Positions 52,901-61,900 of a DNA stretch of 64,000 nt are shown piece by piece. The translations under genes were made by a program, and so were the position numbers. Source of the DNA: Salvator merianae (lineage: Eukaryota > Chordata > Lepidosauria > Squamata > Teiidae); the NCBI GenBank assembly GCA_003586115.2, contig QVOM02000126.1, positions 12,865,409 through 12,929,408 of the forward strand, in the 5' to 3' direction. The notes under the pieces are model-generated. The model saw nothing but the letters and a program-made list of their open reading frames with translations. It ran no database searches and was not told where the DNA came from. Each line of letters begins with the position of its first letter. The first letter of the stretch is position 1.

Positions 52901-55900
52901 TGAAATGAAATAAGAGAGAACATAAGAACGCAGGAGAAGCCCTGCTGGATCAGGCCACAGCCCATCTAATTAAGCATCCTATCTCACACAGTGGCCCACC
53001 AATTGCTTCTGGGCATCTCAAGCAGAAGATGAAGCACATGTTTCTCTCAAGCAGAGAAAAGCAATCTTTTGCTGCTCCTAAGGTTGCCACACGAAATCCA
53101 GGTTAAGGTTGAACAGGGTGATGCAGGCAGCACCTATTAAAATCCTCTCTCCTGCCCTTCTATTAAAAACTGGAGGAACCCCAACCCAGATACCCAGATC
53201 CCATATGGCAACCTCAGTGGTCCCTTTGGAAGCTCAACTGCATCTCTACCACTCTGCAGGGCTCTTTCTCAGACTTACTGACCTAAATATTAATCTTAGT
53301 ACAAACCCTCCGCACCCACCCTCAGGGTTCTTGTCCTTTCTCTAAGCATGCAGGACAAAACATTTGCTGGAAAGAATACAAGTAACCTTGATTGGTCTGG
53401 TCACACAAGGCTGTTAAGAAAGGAGGGTGTCTGGTTTGCTGATGTCACATCTATCGTGGAAGATTTTCATGCACTGAGGATTCAAGGAGAAAAGCACTTA
53501 CTTTGCAGAAGGTACCGGGCGCTCAGATGGACATTGATGCTTGCATGCAGCCCGGACACAAGTTTGTAGAAAGCCCGCTTCTCCACACAAAGGCCTGCAA
53601 GAAATAATAAGGGAGTGAGAAGAAAAGAAAGAAGGAAGAGTGGATGCTTGCGGCTTTGGGTGTGAAAAGCTAATTTAACTGAGGATCATTTTGTTGATGA
53701 AAATAAAACCAATAAAGCATGACGATTGTATGACTATGGCTGCATCCACACAGGGTGTAAAATCCAGATTATCCAGGCACCATATTGGGACTGCAACATG
53801 TGTCCACGGCAATCCCAACATAGCCCCGGGATATTGGGGTGATATCCCTCAATGACGTTATGGTAGGGAAATCAACTCCCAACCTGGGTTTTGCCTATAA
53901 ACCGAAAGGACTTATCTTGACTGGATGCTTGCTCACGTGATCCACCATCTTGAAAATGGCCGCCACACATGTGGGGCCAAACCAGGCCCAATATGGTGGC
54001 TGCGCATGCACAGTGGGTGGTGATGGTGCACTTCTGGGTATTTCGCATCATCAAAATACCTGGATGTATGCACTGTGCCATTGTGGGAGCAAGGGTCCAC
54101 ACCAGTAAATGCCTCCGCTTGCCCTGAGCTGCTGTCCTGACACCTGAGCAACACATGATAATTCCAGCAGCACTTTACTCCAGAATATCACTAAATAGCA
54201 AAATAAACAAGGAACACCTGGAGGCAGCCTGAGGCTACAGTAATTAATGTATAGTTATTGTTACAGTTTGGTGATTTGGATTGCTCGTTTTACTGAAGAA
54301 GAAGAAGAAGAAGAAGAAGAAGAAGAACTTGGTAAAACCCCGCTTTTCTCGGCCGAAGCTGACTCAAAGCGGCTTACAAGGTTATTTGTCGCCCAAAGGC
54401 TTACATCTGTCTATCTTCCGCATCACACAATGTGATGCTCCCTATTTATCTACTTGCAATTACTTGCTTTCGAACAGCTAGGTTGGCTGGAGCTAGAGGC
54501 CAGTAGAGGGCGCTCATCCCCTCTACACGGCAGACAGGGGCCTTGAACTCTGATCCTCCTATTGAAAGATCAGTGCCTTAGTCTTCTGCGCCACCGTGCC
54601 TCCCTGTTTGTCCTCGTTTTACTTTCTTATTTATGTTTATTGCCTTGGAGCTATCACATAAAGCAATACACAAATCTCAAATAAATAAACAAACATTAGA
54701 TATTAAGAGCAAGCAAAGGGGGGGGGGTTAAAGAGGTTACCTTCTAGCCAGCTGTAAAATATATTTCCTGGAAAGAAAGACAGAAGACAAGAGAAAAATC
54801 ACAAAAGGGTTCTTCTGCAATAGAGGTGCAGGTTTCAAAACCACATTGAGTTTGACACTTTGAAGGGGGCAGTGCAAAATCAAACAACTGCTCAAAACGA
54901 TGATCTGAAGTCCCCAAGGATCCCTGTTTTTGCTAGCTCTGGAGGTGGTTGGCCTTTGCGTTAGCTGGGGAAGGGGGTCTTCAGGGAGAGGCTGGACAGG
55001 CATCTGTCTGGGATGGTTTAGTGAATACTGCATTGAGCAGAGAGTTGGACTTGATGACCCTGGAGGTCCCTTCCAACTCTATGATTCTACGATTTAAGTG
55101 ACACTTGTCTCTATTTTCCCCTTTCTAGCTCTTGCCTTGCCTATCACTGTCACTGGTACATCCTTCCCAATTTTTTATCTTGTTTTTCCAATAAACCCAT
55201 CCAGCAGTTACACGAAACTGCAAACAAACCAGTTGCCCATAGATACGCTCAATTTGATCTGACAAGGTAACTATAACCCCTTTTCCCTCCTGAGTCCAGT
55301 GCTCTTATCTTCTTTTCGTGTTCATTCTGCCTTTCACAAATCTGAGATTACAGACCTTCCTTTCATAAAGTGACGTAGTGGCCAATGGTGCGAAAAAGCA
55401 GGTCCTTTCACTTTTTATTAATAGCAAGACCAATGGAAAAAAAAATTCAAAAGAACAAACTGTTTCTGCGGTTTACATTTCTCTGCCAGAGCAAAGTACA
55501 AGTTAACTGCCTTTAAACTCCCAACATACACTTGATTTGTTCTCCGGATGACTTTTTTTAACTTATATTTACTCTTCATTTTTTCTTAGAAAGATCTTGA
55601 ATGGGGCTTGTGCTATGCTTTCAAATCTAAGCCACCTGTATTATACCTTGATGCTTCTTCCAGCTTTTACTAGCCGTATAAGTTAACGTTTCGCTCAACA
55701 TTACTGGGTGATAATTTGCTTGTTTATTTACCTCCAGCTGTAGCAGTTCTGAGGAGATCAGCTGTCAAGTATGCCAGGAGCTCCTCTCTGTCAGCCCTAA
55801 CCTCTAACCTCCCAAGCCCAAATGACTTTTTTTAAGCTGGCAGCTTAACCATGGTTTTCTTGGGGTGCAATCAGACACACTTAATGAAAAGCCCTCTGGG

Positions 55901-58900
55901 TGAATTTGATGCTATAAGGATGGACATAAAATCCCTAAAATCACCTTATCCCACCCTGAAGCCTGGGAATAAATAACACTGGGGTTAAATAACACTGAGA
56001 GCAACTCTTTCTTTTTAGTGCATTGAGTGGGGAGCTTCATAAACACAGAGGAGGGAAACGTAGCGAATCACAGCATGGGAACAAATGCTGCCAGCAAGCG
56101 ACCAATCAGGGCCGCAGAAAGCCAGGCAGACAAACAGCTAATCACTGGTGAGCACTCATTGTCAGGAAGACGCTGCCAGACTTGGAGGAAACCAAGAGCA
56201 AAGACTGGAAAAACGAGGCATGGTTACTCTTTTAACTGTCTGAATGCCTTTTTTGTGTGTAACTACAAAAGGGACACTTTTTCTTACAGGGGCGATCAAA
56301 AAAGTCCTGTCTGATGCCACCCCTTTTCTCCCTCTCAGTCTCTTCCTGCTCCCTCCAGGGTACCATAGCACTAGTCAGGAAAGAAGCTCCATTCCTCTGA
56401 CTTGCTGGGTGAGCTCATCACACCTCCACTCATCTGGAAGTCCTGAATTGTTGCTCCACTCCTCACTTCCAGGCAAGCAGTAAATAGCAACAACTCCTTC
56501 CCAGGTGGGAGGCAAATGCAAGGTCCCCAGTGTTGTTAAAGGACTATTTTGAGCAGAAAAACAGCAAACATAAGGACCCCCCCAGTGGACCAGAACAAAG
56601 ATCCATCTAGTGCAACATTCCCTGCCAGCAGTTAACCGCATGCCCCATAGGGAAACCCCTAAGATAGATAGGCACATGGCCTCCGACGGTAATTGAGGCC
56701 CAGTGCATAGGAAGATGTCATAACAATGTGTCATAACAATGCCAGAAAGAGACTGGATGAGAATGAAGGTCCATTGACTTCTACATCCTTTTTATAGAAG
56801 AAGGCATTAGGGTGGTTCTAGCAGTGGCGGCCCGTGCCTTTAAGGGCGGGTGTTCGTGGAGTGCCATGGCCGTTCACAGGGCCTCCGTAGTGACACAGCA
56901 GGTCGCCTAGCGACCTGCTGTGTCACTACGGAGGCCCCGCGAACGGCCATGGCACTCGCGCGAACACCCGCCCTTAAAGGCACAGGCCACTGCTGGATTC
57001 TAGGTAACCTGAAGCAGGACACAAGCAGCATCCTTGGTCTACCATTTCCACCCCATACCTATTGTGTTCAACACTACACTGCCATTTATTTACAATGGCC
57101 AGCTTTCCCACAAACTTCTGTTTTCACTTCTTTGAGCCATCCAAACGGAAGTCAAGCGATTTTGCACTGCAGGCCTTAGAATCATAGAACCATAGAGTTG
57201 GAAGGGGCCTCCAGGGTCATCCAGTCCAGCCCCCTGCTCCATGCAGGATTCACTAAACCATCCCAGACAAATGTCCTTCCTTTCATCCATGCAGAATCTG
57301 CTACACATGAAGCCAGAGATGCCACCAGAGGCTTCAGATTTTGCAAGATGGACACTAAGCAAAAACTCTTCTCCATTACATGTCCCCCAGCTACTGCACT
57401 CCACTAGATGGAGTGGAGATCCCGACTCTGCTTGGCCACAGTTAATGGCCTGAGATAATGGGGATCCTACTACACTGGGGGGTGGGGGGCATTCCCCATC
57501 CATAATCAACCTCTCAATAGGTCCACGCTGTTCACTAACGCTGCATCCAGACATGGCTGATTTATTCCACTATATTTGCATATTCCAGAATAAAGCCTGG
57601 ATATTCCAGAATGTCCAGGCTTTATTCTGGAGTATCCTAATAGGGTGGAATAAGTAAGTGATGTCTGGATGCAGCCCAGGCCATGTTGTCCCTTTTGCTA
57701 TGATCAGAGATAAGCTCACCTTCATCCTCTGCTGTTGCAGGAACCATTTTGAAAAAGAGAAAGAAGAAAAAGTTAGATAACATTCCAGTTAAATTCTAGT
57801 AAGCAAGGCGTTCCACACTCCCTGGGCCTGGATTTTCTGAGTATTTGCCTTAGGCAAGGACAAAATGCATTTTGGCCCCAAAGTATTTGCAATCCTAATG
57901 CCACCCCAATAACTCAATATATTATACAGTATCATACAGATCCAACTTTGCTTAAGGCATAACACCACTTTCATCGATTTGCAATATTAATCTCCATTTT
58001 GCCACCCAGAGGGAGAAAGACAAGGGCTGCATCCATTCGCCACTCACTTATTCCGCTATATTTGGATATTTCAGAATAAAGTATGGCTACTCCAAAATAT
58101 CCATGCTTTATTCTGGAATATCCAATTATAGTGGAATAGATAAGCATCGTCTAGATGCAGCTTCGGAATTATTCCTGTCCTGTTCCTATTGCTCAGGAAA
58201 TCTTTTTCGGAACCAACTCCAGGTGGCATAATTCCTGAACAATTTTCAAATCCGCACTGTTTTTGCAAACACGAGGACGAGAAGCTCGCAAGAATTCCTT
58301 GCGCTGTTCTGAGCCACAGTTTTCGTGATTTTCTTGCACTTCAAAAAAGTTTTTGGGTCCTTTCTCCGGATCCCTCCCTTTTTGCCTTCTGCACCCCCCA
58401 GTTACTTCTGCGGAATTCAAAAACTGTCACTGAGAAACACACATAGAGAAATCCTAAGCTTGGCAGCAGAGGGAGCATGTCTTTCCAAACCCCACTTGAC
58501 CAAGAATCTGCTTCTGCGGAAAATGAATTAAACAAATTTAATTAAGGGGAACCTGCAGTGTTCGAACCCATGTCAGCTCAGTTCAGTCAAGGTATGGATT
58601 GCAGTTAGAATATCTGAGGAGTCCTATGTTACAAGTTATACACTATAATCAGATGCACAAACATTGCTAATTTTGCACCATTGATGGAATTTGAATATCA
58701 GCCATTAAGCCAATTTTGGTTCCATGTTAAGCGGATATATAGTCTCTGCACAACACTTAGCCCATTTGTAATGCTGGATTTCTCTAGAAGGCTTTAATAG
58801 AAAGGAAATAAGCATACCTCTCCCCGGATCCAAGGGATTCAGAGGCCTTTTTATGGACTGAGGTCTAGAGGCGTAAAGGAAAAGAAAAAAGCAGAATTAA

Positions 58901-61900
58901 AAATAATTCTACCTCATGTCAGCATTCAACCCTCCCAAATATATTAAAACACCTTGTAATAAAATTCCTTTAAGTCAGTTTCAAACAACCAAATTTGCAA
59001 GAGTGCAAAATTATTCAACAAAAGGTTGAGCAAATGGAATCATTTCTAGCTGGTGCCAGAAGGGCAGAAAAAGGAAGCACCTATATTGGTATTTTGAAGA
59101 GGAGAGCTGGGGTGCCATCACACAGAAGGCCCTATTCTTGCTTACTCTCTTTTTATTATAATTTTATAAACATTTTTATTTATCCCAGGAATGTTCAACT
59201 GTGGCCTTTCCAGGGGCTTTTTCACACTTTTCACTAGTGAGCGTGAAGACACTCACTAGTGAAGTGTGTCTGCACTGTGCAGCGGCCTTCACGATTGGGA
59301 GCAGACTACAGCTGCTCCAGATCACTACTTGCTGTGGATCACGATTTTGTGCTCCACAGCTGTACCAGGAGCAGCTGGACTGCTCCCAGTACACAGCACT
59401 CGCACCCTCTTCCGGGTGCAAATGCTGTGTGGCATGGCTGCGGCTCTACAGTTGCACCGCGTTCCTGGTCACCATGGCAGTGAATGGAAGTTTCCCCAGG
59501 CACTATCATGGCGTGGGCTGCCAGCATTTGGACTGCAAATGCTGCAAGCCTGTTGCCAGGATGTGCCAGGCCTGGCAGTACAAATGGTTGCCACGCTGCG
59601 AGGTCTGTTCCACCGTGGAATGTTCGCTGGTGAACATTCCACAGTGGAAAGTGCGAAAAGCCCCCAGATGTTCCTTAACATAATGGGAGTTGAATGCTGG
59701 GAGTTGTAGTTCAGAAGCATCTGGTGATCTATCCCCTGATAGCAGCAAGTGAGGCTATGTTTAAAGGCTGTTGTAGAGATTTATATTTTTTGGTCGGAAG
59801 CCCCTTTACAATGTAGTCAGGAGAAACAAATATCAATAACAAATCGCTATGAACACCCTTAAGAGGAAGAATGGAGGACGATTAGTGAACTTGGCCTGTC
59901 AAATACACTTACTTGAAGCAGTTCTCTTCATAAATGCTGTTCCAGATTTTCCAGGCCTCGGGCCCTTTATAGCCGGTGTAGCGCTCTGGGTTGAGAAGCA
60001 AATCCACATACTCTGCTTCAGGGGACTGGATATCTACAGGAAAAGAATGTCACCCAGTTACAGAATGAAATCCCTAGAGTGCCTCCAGCAAAGGTATTGC
60101 CATGTTTCTTGAAACCAAGAAGCATCGAAATAACCTGGACTGTCGGGATGTCAGAGTGGGATCAAAAAAGAGCTATCCTTCCCATAACATGGTGGTTTGA
60201 TTCCCTCAAACCTCCAAATAGTGCAAAACCTTGATATGCAAGCAATGGTCAGGGATGGAAAACTGGAAGTTAGTGGAGGGCCTAGTTTACTGATTTACAG
60301 CAGCAGCGGCTGGCTTTAAGGGTGGGTATTCGTAACCCGCGGAAAGTGCGTGATTGCTGTTCGTGGGGCCTCGGGGCCTCCGTACTGTCACAGCCGGTGC
60401 TACGACAGTACGGAGGCCCAGAGGCCCCACGAACAGCGATTGCACGCTTTCCGCGGGTTACGAACACCCGCCCTTAAAGCCAGAGGCCGCCGCTGCCAAT
60501 TTACATCAATAGCACTACAGAAGTCAGATCATATTACTAAAAGTTGCCGGGACTGCATGAAACAATAGAAATCATATTTCACTAACCGTGTCGAAATAAA
60601 AACATGCTATTAAAAACATATTATGCAAGAGAAGTCCCATTTAAGCAACTGTGCAGATGCAAAACCATGTTACACAACTATATAAATAAAGACGCTGTAA
60701 TTTGGTTGAGTTCAGTTCCCCTGAGTCACACACTTCTTTCAGCCACAGTTTTCCAACTGCCATTTTATAGCTAAACAGGGGTGGACCCATTAGAAAACAT
60801 GGGCATCACATCACATCTACCTGGATCCCCATTTGATCTCTCGAGGACAGCAACTGATCTCCTCATTTTTAATTTTTTTTCCTTTACTTAAGTACGTAAC
60901 ACAAAACTACACAACAAAAAACTACCAAAAATAAACTGCCCCTCCACCCAAGGAAGCAGTACTGTTTCCTTCATCCTATATCCATTTTAACTATATAGCT
61001 CATTTGAGGAGAGCAATTGAATTTTGAGGAGTCAGCATGAATGGACAAAGGAGAATTGTATCATCTTTAGGCATAAGAACCAAAATATTGAAGGGGAGGA
61101 TACATGCTTGGTCAAACAATTATTGATCGCTGCCCAATCAGTTACTGCCAGTGGTCGGAAGGATCAAACAAGTTGGCTATTAAAGAAATGGCATCAGTAT
61201 ATCGCAGATGAATTCCAGTTTGATCTGTTAAGGGAAAGAAGGCTGAGATATGCAGGAAAAACCAGCCAAATAGTAACTGGAATAAAATATTGAAGTCCAA
61301 TATTGATTTGGAAGGTGATTTTATTCCAGTTACTATTTGGCTCGTTCTTCATTTTATTCCCTGCATATCTCAGCCCTCTCTCCGTTAACAGATCAAAATA
61401 GAAATCATCTGCGATATACTGATGCCATTTCTTTAACCGTCAGCTCACACGATCCCTGCGACCACTGGCAATAGCTGATTCGGTAGCGATCAACAATTGT
61501 TTGACCAAACACTTATCCTCCCCTTTAATATTTTGGTTCTTAAACCTAAAGATAATACAATTCTGCTTTGTCCATTCACACGGACTCTTCAAAAGTCAGT
61601 TGACTCTTCAAAAGTCAGTTGGCAATTAATATTTCCTAATTCTCTTTGCCTCATCGTCTTTTTTCTACCCTTTCTCTTCAGTTATGCACAACTCTGTAGA
61701 TTTTTGAACATTCACATAGCAGGTATGAGACAATCACCCAGACACCACTGCTGCCCTGTGAATCTGGTAGGAATTTGGAGGAAGGTTTCTCTTAAACCAA
61801 CTTAAATATGGTAATAAAAACTACAGGTGCTTGGATTCCAGTGACGTACCATCAACTTCGCAAAAGCTGTCTGTAGAATCATCGTGCCGAGTCCACTGAA

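Noticed and set aside
61024..61293. 89-codon frame as a small gene
   Set aside because: It resembles L1 ORF2 distal sequence and is mirrored by an inverted copy with frame breaks.
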